Shown piece after piece: positions 50,425 to 61,517 of a stretch of DNA of 64,000 bases. Location: NCBI RefSeq assembly GCF_014633365.1, contig NC_068343.1:23405307-23469306 (forward strand), written 5' to 3'. Numbering within the stretch: the first letter of the stretch is position 1; the number at the start of each line of letters is the position of its first letter. This DNA is from Diospyros lotus (taxonomy: Eukaryota; Streptophyta; Magnoliopsida; Ericales; Ebenaceae). The position numbers were made by a program, and so were the translations under genes. Below the pieces are notes generated by a model. That model was not told the DNA's origin. It did no database searches and worked only from the letters and a program-made list of their open reading frames with translations.

Positions 50425-50440
50425 TCACACACACACACAC
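50425..50440. repeat. (CA)n then (TA)n microsatellite
   Basis: A CA run followed within 5 bp by an AT run, in the gypsy LTR at 28,899-51,080. Confidence 0.9.
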
Positions 50441-51479
50441 TCACATATATATATATGTATATAAACATTCACCCGATTACAAACCTTTTAATTTTGACTT
50501 TTCAACTCATTTAAAATTCTCATTTCATTTGACTATTCAACCTCTAGGCTTAACTTTTCAAGCTTTATTTTACTTTGACTTTTTCACACTAATTCATCAT
50601 CTTTCATGCTTTGACTTTTCAATACAATAATTTATAATCCTTTTTTTCTTTAACTATTCCACATCTTAATAATTTATTTATTTTTAAATTCCAACATATA
50701 TCAAATTTCATCTATTTTAATTTCTCTACATGACATATATAATTTCTCGTTACTTTATATAGCATATACCGAGCCTGGAAAAAAAAGGTTGACAAATAGA
50801 AGGAGAACGGAGGACCATTCGCGACTGGTCGATAACTCCCTTGCCAACGGTCAATAGGCTGTTGCACCTTCCCTCTTTTCTTTTCTTTGACTTTTCAAGC
50901 ATCACTACATTTCACACTTCATTGCTCATTTTTTTTTCCATAACTTTATACTTCATTTATTTTGCCTTTTCACTCATAACTTATTTATATCTCCTCAACA
51001 CCTTGATCCAATAATAACAAAATATAACATACTTCGAAATGCTGACCAAAACGCCCTAGACCCACTAACGGGTTATTACAATTAAGATTACTCACTTCAA
51101 GCATTTGTCATCATCCTAAAAGGATATAGCTAATTGAGTTTACAACAACATCAGCAACTTGTGTTCATCTTCGAGAGGCAACTTCATCTCTTGCCACTCG
51201 TGGCCTTTTATAAAAGCTTGAGACTTGAGAAGAATGGCATACACATATTCACACCTTCTTTGATTTGACCATTAACGGTCAAATTTGTTAGAATCATATG
51301 CAATAATATATATGGGAAACATTAAGCACACTTGCATAAGTATGTTCTAACATTCTTTTATAACAGAACACCGTTAGATAACTTGGAATAAAGAAATAAA
51401 GCTATAACGGTCAAAACTATCATCTTTTAGCTTTCTAGGTAATGGCTATAAAATTTGAAATCAGATGCCAGTTACTCAA

Positions 51480-52170
51480 CTAAGTCCTAGACTCACTCAA
51501 CTAATGAAACGCACACTCGATTAGAGAAGTCCTATAATCGATTTTATGGAAGCCTTGCAAAAGTCTTACTCGAGTATGACAAAGTTATTACTCGACTAAC
51601 TCAGAAAATGCAGAGGCTATGCAATAAGAACTCGACTACTAGGCTAAGCTCACTCGACTAACAAAAGTAAATACCTAAGTATAGATAACTGATATTCGAT
51701 TAAAATTAAGCACAAAGACATGGCCAGATTTCATCCAACCTTTACTCGATTAAAACAAATAGATAATTCATTATAAAAATACATTAGTTGATTGAGAGAA
51801 AGATATATTCAACTACAAAGATACTTGGAGTTTTGATACTAGAATACATGCTCGATTGAAAACATTCCTTAGTCGACTGATTTTGGAAATATAGAGAGCT
51901 TATAAAAGTTACTCAAGAGGAAAACTTAGTAGTCGATTTGAAGAAGGTTTTGCTAAAACATATAATCAACTGATTTGAAAAGCACATAGAGCAATACTCG
52001 ACTGAAAATATGCTCAAATTTTAGTTTTTGTAAAGATTCTTAATTATACAAATACCATACTCAATTAAACTTAAGGAAAGCATAGCTTTTTACAAAATAT
52101 ACTCGAGTAGGTCTTGAATGAATAATTTCAATACTTGATTAATTTGAAAAATAAGCTAAGTAATACATGA
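51480..52170 (-). repeat. Degenerate cluster of ACTCGACTAA / ACTCGATTA
   Basis: More than 20 variants of an ACTCGA core recur every 20-45 bp in the U3 part of this minus-strand copia-type LTR. It parallels the CTCGAG cluster at 21,830-22,400, with the second half-site changed. Confidence 0.8.
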
Positions 52171-52400
52171 TCAACTTGAAAACCATTTTAAGATTAAGAA
52201 TCAGGTGTATAAGTTTTAAAAGAATGTTTGGCTACTTTGTCTTCAATAGCTTCATAAATACACATACTTAGTTTAACAAAGGGCTTTTATACTTAGTTGA
52301 TTTTCAAATAGCTTTTATAGAGAAATGCTTTGAAATATATATGTGTATATGGAGACCTGAAGTTCTCCAATTTAAAGAAAAATATATTTATAAGTTTCAT

Positions 52401-53203
52401 TAGGGGTGTACACGGTTCGGTCTGGCCGGTTTTGGGCCAAGAAAATTTGTCGAACCTCACATGCGATTTGCACCTATAAGAAAACCGACTGGTCTGATTT
52501 GGTGAGGAGAAACCATACCGAACAGCACTGCAGATTGCGATGCAGTGCGGTTCAATTTTCGCAGTTTGCTAAAAATGCAACAACTCTCAATCTAGTTCAC
52601 CATCACAAAGCTTCCACACACGCTCATCGACTAAGATTTACTCCAACTAATAAAAGCTTCGAACCCATCTTATTTTAGTCAGGATATTATAGTACCTTGA
52701 TCGAAATGGCGTCGTGAGCCGGTCTGGTGCCGCAGGCGGCGAGGGTCAATTCGTCGCAAGCTTCGTCGCTCCTGCCTCGGTCGGTGTCTGGGTGCGGCGG
52801 GTGGGTCAAGGCCAGGTACATGGCAGCTGGGGCATGGGTCTGTCGGTGACAGACCTGGTACGACGAGGGGTGCATCGCCGACGCCGACAGACGAAGAGAG
52901 GGAGAGATAAAGAAGGGGAGAGTGAAGTAATTTGGGGATTTAGGGTTAGTGGGTTAAACACCCCCCCGGCGGTCGCGTTTTTCATTTTATATTTTATATT
53001 ATATATATTTTTTGAATATAATTAAAATATAATCGGGCGGTTCGATTTCAAACCAAACCGCCAACCTCCAAATCGCAGAAACCGAGGTTTGAAGGTTTTT
53101 CAAACCGCATCGAACTGCCTCTTTAAAAAAATTGCATTGTTCGGTGCGGTCCGGTTCGATGTGGGCGGTTTCCATGGTTCACCGATTTTTTCGAACACCC
53201 CTA
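52401..53203. mobile_element. hAT-type non-autonomous DNA element, 8-bp TSD AGTTTCAT
   Basis: The inverted ends are TAGGGGTGTACACGG and, on the other strand, TAGGGGTGTTCGAAAA. AGTTTCAT stands at 52,393-52,400 and 53,204-53,211, a perfect 8-bp duplication as made by hAT transposases. The 803-bp body has further inverted parts (GCGGTTCGATTT-like words near 52,545 and 53,035-53,165). It holds a GC-rich middle (52,700-52,980) with a 103-codon open frame of no recognisable product. There is no transposase, so it depends on another element. Confidence 0.93.
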
Positions 53204-53332
53204 AGTTTCATACTCTTTGATAAACCACTTACTATTTTTAAAAGACATACATAACTATACGAGTATAAGGTTTTTCAATCTACATGTGTAAAATGATTTA
53301 TATAAAATGTTTTACAGATCATCAACAAACCA

Positions 53333-54521
53333 AAATATAGTTTCCAAGATTATTTTCTCCATAAATCAAAATACAAATTTCTCAACATCTAAGTTATATA
53401 ATTATCCATTCAATTAAATTCAAAACCAAAAATACCCTTGTAGTATTTTACAATTATTTGCGTGTGATAGTGGATTTTTCTCAATTAATTAATAAGGTTT
53501 CTCAATTCATATTAATCTTTTATTAATTAAATTCTACCATTAAATTTCTAAACGGGTGTCAAAAGAGTAAATAAACATTAAGTTCTTTGAAAATCTCTAA
53601 TCTTATAAAGGAATTTGACTCACTAAACTTCCTCGATTCCCACACATAATCTAATCATCTTTTGATATCATAATCTAACATGTGATTTTTATTGTCTATG
53701 AATCTAATTTATAACAATCTTTTAATTAGTCACACATAAATCATCAAATCCTTAAAATGTGGCCAATTTTTTAAAACATTAAACATAATAATATAAATTA
53801 TTCATACAAATAATAATCAGATTTTAAATTAAATTAAACGAATAATGATATAATCCCAAAATTAAAATTCATCTAAACCTTAGGTAAATGAATTTAGCTA
53901 GACATAATTAAAATAAAAATAAAAATTGAATGAAGAAAAGGAAGTTCCCTGTCCAAGTCTGGTTCCCAATGGATCTACGCCTGCCCATGTCCGTTTGCTA
54001 CCTTGTTTGCATTCGCTTGCTGCTACTCACTTACACCTCAGTGTGATTGCTACGTGAGGCGCTTGTGCGTGGCTAAGCCTTGCGGCTGGCTTGCTATTCA
54101 CATGTTTTCCTTCTCCAATTATTGCTTCCAATTCTCGATTTTATTTAATATATTCCTTAGCTGCCTTGCTTCTTTCTCAATTAATATTCAATTAATCCCC
54201 CTCCGTAGCTGCTTGCTTTTCCTCCTCTAATTTTCTCCAATTTCAATTTGGTCTTTATCTTCCAAATTATTCTCCTAGCTTCATCTTTAATTTCCTCCTT
54301 TTCGGTCACCATTTCCTCTTTTTAATTCTTTTAATATTAATCCTTAGTATTAATTTTTAATTAATTTATAATATTAAAATTAATATTATAAATTAATCAA
54401 ATATATCTTTTTTTAAAGCCCAAATATTTGAATTTATCCTTTACTTGATTTCTTTAGAAAGAAATTCAAATTATGTAAAATCCATATAAATTTACACTTT
54501 AAGTAGGAAAAATAGCAAAAA
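53333..54521. other. AT-rich, unclassified, probably LTR remnant
   Basis: I see no domain and no clear ends. A CT-rich stretch (about 53,950-54,320) with GCTTGCT words recalls the GC- and CT-rich islands in the minus-strand gypsy LTRs, so it may be a truncated copy of that family. Confidence 0.35.
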
Positions 54522-57500
54522 TGTAACATCCCCATTTTATAATTAATATTTATATATTTCTTACCAGGACCTGATGCTAGCGCGATTACCAAAAACTCAT
54601 GGCGATCTCTTCCTTGAAAACCCTGGCCAAGAAATTCAAGAGGAAACGTCAAAATGATTGGTACTTGTTGATTCTAATGATAGCAAATATATCCCAAGAT
54701 GGGGAGTGAATTGGGATTCGTATAAATTTTTTAATAATTAAAATAATGGTTGATGGCAGAATACTATGTTTCAAAATATAGGATATATGTTTCGAAATAA
54801 ACCTTTCTGTTAAGTAGGTTTCGAAACCTACTATATATATTTTGAAATATACCTCACTATTTTGCTTGTTTCAAAATATAGAATGTATGTTTCGAAATAT
54901 ACTTTTCTGTTTTGCTTGATTCAAAATCTTTTAACTTGTGTTTTAAGATAATGATCTTTGACAAAGATGATTAATATAAGTAAGAGTATACCAAAGTTGT
55001 TTGAGATCAAAGATAGATACTTACGTATATGTGAATGAGTATGAGCTTATGCTCAAAGAAAATATGTTTTAGTCTTTGAAAACAATTCTTTTGAAAGCAT
55101 GAGCAATAAGCAATAATGATAAGCAAAAGTGAAAGAACAATTGCACACAAGATATATAGTGGTTCGGCACCCTACCTAGTCCACTACTTTCAAGCTTATC
55201 AACTTAAAGGATTTTTCAATCTCAATCACTTTTACTAGTAATCAACCACAACAAGAGTTTTACCACGATTCACCCTGAAACCTGTACAATGAGTTTTTAC
55301 GGGCTCAACTCAAACCTTACATGAATTGAGTTTTAGGCTCAATTGAAACCTTTAACACGATAAGTTTTAAGCTCAACTCAAATCTTACACCATAATGAGT
55401 TTTAGGTTAAACTCAAACCTTACAACATTAACAAGATGAATAAAACTTATCTTTACAGCCCAATGAAATTTATAGCAATGAAATGCCTTACCAATGGATG
55501 CACAAACCTCTAAGCTTGTGGTGAGGAGAGCTGAAAAGATGAGACTCGTTGTTTGCACTTGCTTCTCCTCTCACACTTGCAATGCACAAGATTAAGATGT
55601 AGATAGATCTTTTCTAAGAGCTCAATAAAAGTCTTTTGATCACTACTTATGCTTGTGTGTGTCTCTAGTGTATGCTCTCTCGTTATGTCTTGTTCTTGTA
55701 TTCAAACACCTATTATTTATATCAAGAGATAGAAATATAGTCGTTATAGCCTTTAGAGATAAGACAGAAAAGAAGGTTTCGAAACATAGCATACAAGTTT
55801 CAAAACATCACAAATTTACACTAAGGTTTCGAAACATATTCCTCATGTTTCGAAACATACAGTCTTTCCAGCTGGACTTGCACTTAGAGACAGCATTAAG
55901 TGGGAGAAAAAATCTTATGCCCACTATGATTATACACATCATCTCCAATTCAAATTTGAATTTAAATTCTTAGAACATGGAGAATGCATTAAAAAACGAT
56001 TGAGAAGCTTTTAGATAAATACAAAAATGCAAAGCAAAAGCATCTCAATTTTTAAATGATCTATTGACAGAAATGTCAGAGGTTTCAAAACATAACATAT
56101 AGGTTTCGAAACATAGTCCAAAACCTGATTTGAAAACAAATGCATTACATAGATATTTTTAAATAGCATACACACTTGGAAAGTATTGAAAACCTTTTCA
56201 AAGGAAGTTCTGGAATATGCACAGAAACATGACAGATTTTCAGAAGGATTTACTTGAAAGCACAATCCATAGCATGTATATATTACAACATATTTACATT
56301 TCTTTAGTTTAAGTAAATGTCCACATTTTCTTTTATTTATATTTTACCTTCCATTCACTTTAATACATAAATGTAAATAAGCAAGTACTCCCTATTTGGA
56401 TTCAATAAAAATATCCAAAAAATCAAAATCCATAACAATAAGAAAATAGAATTTTGGTTTTAATACAAACTCAAGATTTAGCAATATTACCACTTCCAAA
56501 ATATACATTCTCTATTTCATGAAAAATTTATTAAAAATCGTTTTAATACCAATGGATATTAGATATCAAAATACCAGGAGATAGTTTTTCAAAAAGAAAA
56601 CATTTCAAAGACATGTTCTAGTTGGTCTCTTGTTTTAAAACAATTTTAGCTTTATTTTGACCAACGATTTCAAGCCTAATTTTTAAAATCATTTTAGGAG
56701 ATTCTTTTAAATCATAATACTTGTTTTTGCAAATTTTCATATGTATAAGAATGAACTTAACTTGGTTTTTATTTGAACAAAATAATACTTGATATTGAAA
56801 TTGATATATGTTGAAAACCATAACCTTAACTCATGACTTAGGAATTAAACTAATAGATGTTTTTCATCATCAAAACTAATATACAAAAGTAAAACAACAG
56901 TACCTACTAGATTCTTAATGAAAACATCACAGCTGGCACACCCATTTCTAATAACAGAGGTTTATTACCACTACATACATCACCTATTACATTCTTAAGC
57001 ATTCATCAAGCAACTCAAAAGCTAACATATAACTCTATTACAAAATATTCACAGGAAAGCGTCACCACCAGGACCTTTTAGTTAGGACTGCTTTGTACAC
57101 ATCTAAACCTCTGCCTCAAGTTCTGCCTAGCTCGCCATCAATCGCCTAGAATGATGCAAGCACACATAAGCTGCAAGGCCCAACAAGCATAATAGAATAA
57201 AGGTGACTGGCTAAGGAAAGAACCCTCCCCATACTACATGTGTTTCTTGCCAATGCAGCAAATGCATAAACATAAAGTAAACTGCATATATACGGTCCTT
57301 GGGGCCCTCATAAGATGCACACACTATCGCCCAAGTTCCTACATACAAACCTGCTAGCAGCCAAGCATAGGCTACCAAATCATTACTTTAACATCACCAC
57401 GAGTGTGGCATATAGCCCACTCGAGCTTGAAACATGCCCTTTATCACATCATTTAACATCTGTCGTCATCATTCATAACACATTGTCATAACATATAGTT

Positions 57501-59232
57501 GTTGTGGGTTTCATCTCCACAGTCTTACACGTCTCTTTCTTATCCATCATAGCCACTCTTACTCACCATATAATGCAACATATAAGAAATGCAATGGTTT
57601 GTGCAACATAAACGTGATGACAAAGCCCCCATAAACTAAACATCAGGTCATGCTAAACCTACATAGGAACTCACATAGACAAAATGCTCTAAATGCATAT
57701 GCTCACCTATCATACCCAAGTCGACTCTCAATGGGCCATTCGGGTTATGCCAATGCACATACTCCCCAACACACATAAGTCATGTCCCCCAATGAATGCA
57801 ACCCAATCCCCATGTGTCACAACAATACCATGATATGCACAATAACAAAGGTAGGTGACTGGTAGTACCAGCTTTTCTGGCTTGTTTGTGGCTTGTCACA
57901 ACGACTAATAGTTAGCACCCATACATCCAACAATCAACTGTTGCGACCTAACGGTCGATAACCAATAACTTTGCACCCCACACCCTTAAACACCCATAAA
58001 CCCACACATACCATTCCCTTTGCAAGGAGACACAAATCCTTGTGTCAACTGACCCTAATAATAACGGGTCATTTCTTAGGAACTTGAGGGCGATTCAAAA
58101 CCCTTGTTGAGATTATAAGCGTGGCTCAACCAGATTTAACGTTACAAGCCAACTAAATAAACTGGATCAGACTACTCAATATCAAAGAAAATAGTGCAAG
58201 AAAAGCTTATAACCGAAACTAAAAGAAGAAATAACTTAGAATCTGTAAGAGAGTTAGGAGCTTGAGTCTTAATAGCGGATCCGACAGTTTCCTACATAAA
58301 CACTAATTTCTGTAATTCAAACATCAAATATTTTTTCATAATATTGTTCTACTTGATCTAACTTATTTTTCTAAGAAATTACAGGGGGAAAAGGAGCTGG
58401 GCCAAGCCCTCACGCCCCCTAGGAATGGTGTCTAAGCGCTGCTACGCGTAGCCTGTTCCGACGCGTGTGTTACACGCGCTACCTTCTTCTCGAGTGACAA
58501 CGAGCGACCCTTCTGGTTTTGTTAGCCATATCTCTATTGTTTTAGCTCTGATTCAACCCCCATTTTTTCCTACAACTCCCTTTCTTCCCCCTCTACAGGA
58601 ATATAAGCTTAAATTGGACTTAGCTCGCTGTTTTCTAGCAATTTTGGCCTAGATTCTTGCAAAGCTTCAAACTTTCTGACAAAGCCTATTTCTCCCTCGT
58701 TTCTCCATCGATTCCGCTCCTTCTTTTTGTAGAATTTTCCTCTCACTCTCAAGAACAAGATCTTCACCTTTGATTCTCTCAAAACCACCCTAATCCAACT
58801 CAAAACACACTTCGGATGCTTTGTTCTAAACCCATGGCCTTATTTATAGAATTTCTTGCCAATCACGTTCCGCCACCTCAGGGGCATTTATGAGGCTTCA
58901 TCATGACTTTCTAAGGGCCAATCTTATTCCAGCATATACCCTGCCACCTATGCATCTTGATTTGCATGCATTATCATGACTTCCAATAGCCCGTTCCTCT
59001 GGTTCGTTTCTTTAATGATTTTGTTACGGGTTTTCAACAATTATACCTCGGCCCAAAGCTTTGCACTATTATACTTGGGTATAAGTCTTTGTGTTATTGC
59101 ACCTTGACCTGAACTTTTCAAAAATTACACTTTTACTTGAAGTTTAATAATTACGATCTTACCCCTAAACTTTCATGATCCTTTGGAGATATTTTATTTC
59201 CTTGAATATGAAAAATCTTGGATACTACAACA
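54522..59232 (-). mobile_element. Gypsy-type LTR, minus orientation, split by a copia-type LTR
   Basis: TGTAACATCCCC at 54,522 is the reversed GGGGATGTTACA end of this family. A short block follows to about 54,678, and the body resumes near 56,881. There TAATAACAGAGG and AGCTGCAAGGCCCAACAAGC (57,170) match TAATAACAATAGAGG and GAGCCACAAGGCTCAGCAAG of the LTR at 28,899. The right end is placed near CTACAACA at 59,232, where the Tat-1 gag frame resumes. No duplication was found, so both ends are approximate. Confidence 0.6.
54679..56875 (-). mobile_element. Copia-type solo LTR, minus orientation
   Basis: The left side has GATGGGGAGTGAATTGGG, the reverse of the AATTCACTCCCC terminal word. The right side TCATCATCAAAA is the reverse of TTTTGATGATGA. 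CTAAT stands at 54,674-54,678 and at 56,876-56,880; that fits a duplication but would leave no TG/CA ends, so the border may be off by a base or two. TTTCGAAA-type words cluster at about 54,760-54,930 and 55,770-56,120. A GTGGTTCGGCACC block lies near 55,160. Confidence 0.7.
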
Positions 59233-61517
59233 AATTTCAAACAAGAATTAGATAAAATATGTATAAAATTAAGCCCAATCAATTTCTCCTCTTTTTTATC
59301 CTCATGATCATCTGAGTCTCTCTCTTTTCTCTTATTTTCTTTTTATTCATTACTAGTAACCACCCTTATTACCTTAGCTTGCTATATATATTCATTGGTG
59401 CGCACAAACAAATCTACTAATGATGTTGGTTGCTTTAAAGCTAATGATTTTTGTTGAGGTATGGACCTATGGTACGTTTGATTGTAAGCATAGAATTTGC
59501 ATGGAAAAAAAATATTTTCTAAGCAAATGAATTACCTAGAATTAAATTCTAGGAAAAATGTTCATTGAAGGTGTTTGATTGGCTTAATTTTTTACCAAGA
59601 AATTGTTATACTTTTCTAGCTTTTGATATTTGATTGCCATTATTTTCCATGAAAATAATCACACACACATGCAGATAATCAATAATCAACTACATAAAAT
59701 AATCAAATATATGGATATTCAAAAAATAAATCAAATATACATACACAAAATAATCAAATAATCAGGCAGTGGGTCTCTAGTTGCCCAACAAGTTCAGCCA
59801 CAATTGTCGTCGTTGTCTAGCCACAGCCGTCGACACTGTTCAGGCATTACCATCATCACTGGCCGCCGCTGCCTACCACGTTGTGGAATCGCCACCTCTG
59901 CATCACAAAATTCTGTCTTCCTCCTGTAAGATGTTCATTCGTCTTCTCTAGTTATCGCCCACGCCTTTGTCGTCACCTATATCTCAGCCGATGGTTGTCG
60001 CTTACGTCTTCTCCAATCACCGCCCACACCTTCGTTGTCGCCTATGTTCTGCAAGTTGCCGATGGTCGTTGCTACTCATTGCTCGCTAATGGCCACTACA
60101 ACTGTCGAATTTGGCCGATCATTTTCTTCTCTTCTCTGTTGATAGCGGGTGGTGGAAGGGGAAGGCCAACTATATGGTGGGTGGGTTTTTCCATTTCCAT
60201 GGAAAATTGCATCTACCCCCTCCCCCCATGAGAAAACCAATTCCAGCAAAAGTAGAAAAATAGCATCACATGACCACAAGTGAGAAAATATTTTTCATGA
60301 AAAATTTGGCCAATCAAACACCTCAAAAGTTGGAATTTGGGTGGAAAATGACATTTTTCATGGAAAAGATAGCCAATCAAACAGACCTTTAGTGTCTTGA
60401 AGCATTGTCGTAACTACTATGCCAACATGTAAATCTTGAATCTCTAAGGTGGCATTTTTTAAACGATCTACATATTGCTTTAATGTTTCTTTACTTTCTT
60501 ATCGATTACTAAGTAGGTAGCGTATTTCTTACATTAAAAAAATTATGATAAATGCTTTTATAAATTCTTTCCTCAATTATATAAAGAAGGAAATAAACCC
60601 TTCATTAAGAATAATGAATCAAATTTGAGCATGATCTGTTAAAGTTAACCAGAAAACCTGACACATAATAGCATCTTCCCAAACATGTAGCATTATGACA
60701 GACTAACTGTTTTGTATGTGATCATAGGGATTTGTTTTCACAAAGTAAGAATTGATCTGGGGGCATTTTAAATTTTGGAGAAATCGATTTTTCCCCAATT
60801 TTTGTGGGGAATGGAGTTTTCATTCCATTTGAATCTTCTTATGTAGTTACCAATTTCCTTCATTCCAAAATTTGTGTGACTATTCTTTTCATATCTTCAC
60901 CATCTCGAGCAATGAGATTAAACTAATTAGGTTACGGCTTAAATGCTAATTCAGGTGCCATACTTTCAACCACTTAATAATATTTTTTCCTCGGGATGTG
61001 GGAGGACTCTTTCATTTTGGATTGGAGCCACCTAGGGTCAATCCAAATGTTCTCATGGTACAATTTTCCAGAGACCCTCTTGGCGAGTAGTCTTCCACAA
61101 AGGTTTTTGAGGAAGGTTCTCCTTGAGACATTCTTCCAAAAGGTTTTCTTTGATACCTTTTTCTAGGATAATTCATTAATTTTCTTCTCATGGAATTCTT
61201 TGATAAATAAGGATCTGCAATCCTCATTTAGTCTTCCGCCCTCTTTCAATTTCTTGGAGACGTGTCTGCACTTCATTTTCATGGGGTTGTGAAGCATAGT
61301 TTCGTAACATAGGAGGTAATGGAGTATGCGAAAAAGAATTTTAAAGGAATGTAGCAATCTCTCGAAGAGCCTTGGTGCTCTTTCTTCATAACATCGTTTT
61401 AAAGCTTCATACTCATTAGGAGGGACAATTTGAGGAACTATTCTAGAGGCTTCACAGACTTCAAATAGAGCAATCTCCCATAGTCTAGGATTATGAGGGT
61501 TAAATCAGGACCTTCTT
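59233..61517 (-). pseudogene. Tat-1 gag, split by an inverted-repeat element
   Basis: On the minus strand from about 61,500: an N-terminal part with EALKRCYEERAPRLFERLL and MKMKCRHVSKKLKEGGRLN. Then comes a capsid entry block near 60,790 (SISPKFKMPPDQF) and a core piece near 60,510-60,400 (TLKQYVDRLKNATLEIQDLH, GIVVTTMLQDT). After the element at 59,471-60,387 follow SLALKQPTSLVDLFVRTNEY and a charged tail, KRKERDSDDHEDKKEEKL, to about 59,240. The order matches Tat-group gag. Stops and shifts occur throughout. Its knuckle lies 32 kb away at 27.5 kb. Confidence 0.82.
59471..60387. mobile_element. Inverted-repeat DNA element with doubled terminal units
   Basis: The ends are GGTACGTTTGATTG and, reversed, GGTCTGTTTGATTGGC. 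A second pair, GGTGTTTGATTGGC, lies inside at 59,570 and, reversed, at 60,322. The GC-rich middle (about 59,765-60,230) has no recognised product. It interrupts Tat-1 gag. No target duplication could be confirmed, so the superfamily is open. Confidence 0.7.

Larger units (their letters stand above)
28899..51080 (-). mobile_element. Gypsy-type solo LTR, TSD ATTAA, split by Tat-2
   Basis: The ends TGTGAGGATCC and GGGTTATTACA carry TG/CA. ATTAA at 28,894-28,898 and 51,081-51,085 is a perfect duplication around 22 kb, so the whole block is one nest. Own sequence is 28,899-31,502 and 50,071-51,080, about 3.6 kb. The minus strand starts TGTAATAACCCG like the LTR at 22,867, and it carries the reverse of the TTGCTGAGC block near 29,240. 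No coding domain of its own was seen. Confidence 0.93.
27700..53332 (-). mobile_element. Copia-type LTR, minus orientation, hosting a 22-kb nested insertion
   Basis: The left end has CAAGAGAGGGGTGAATTGGG, the reverse of the AATTCACCCCTCTCTTG terminal word. The right end ATCATCAACAAACCA is the reverse of a TGGTTTGTTGATGAT start. Own sequence lies at about 27,700-28,898, 51,081-52,400 and 53,204-53,332, about 2.6 kb in all. A block near 28,350-28,700 (GTCCACTACC, then CTAAGGATT) is the reverse of the late block in the other copia-type LTRs. Inside it are the gypsy LTR with Tat-2 and a hAT-type element. No duplication was found at the outer ends. Confidence 0.65.

Noticed and set aside
52714..53025. 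A 103-codon open frame in the hAT-type element
   Set aside because: No transposase or other domain is visible, and it ends in AT-rich sequence; kept only as a note on possible cargo.
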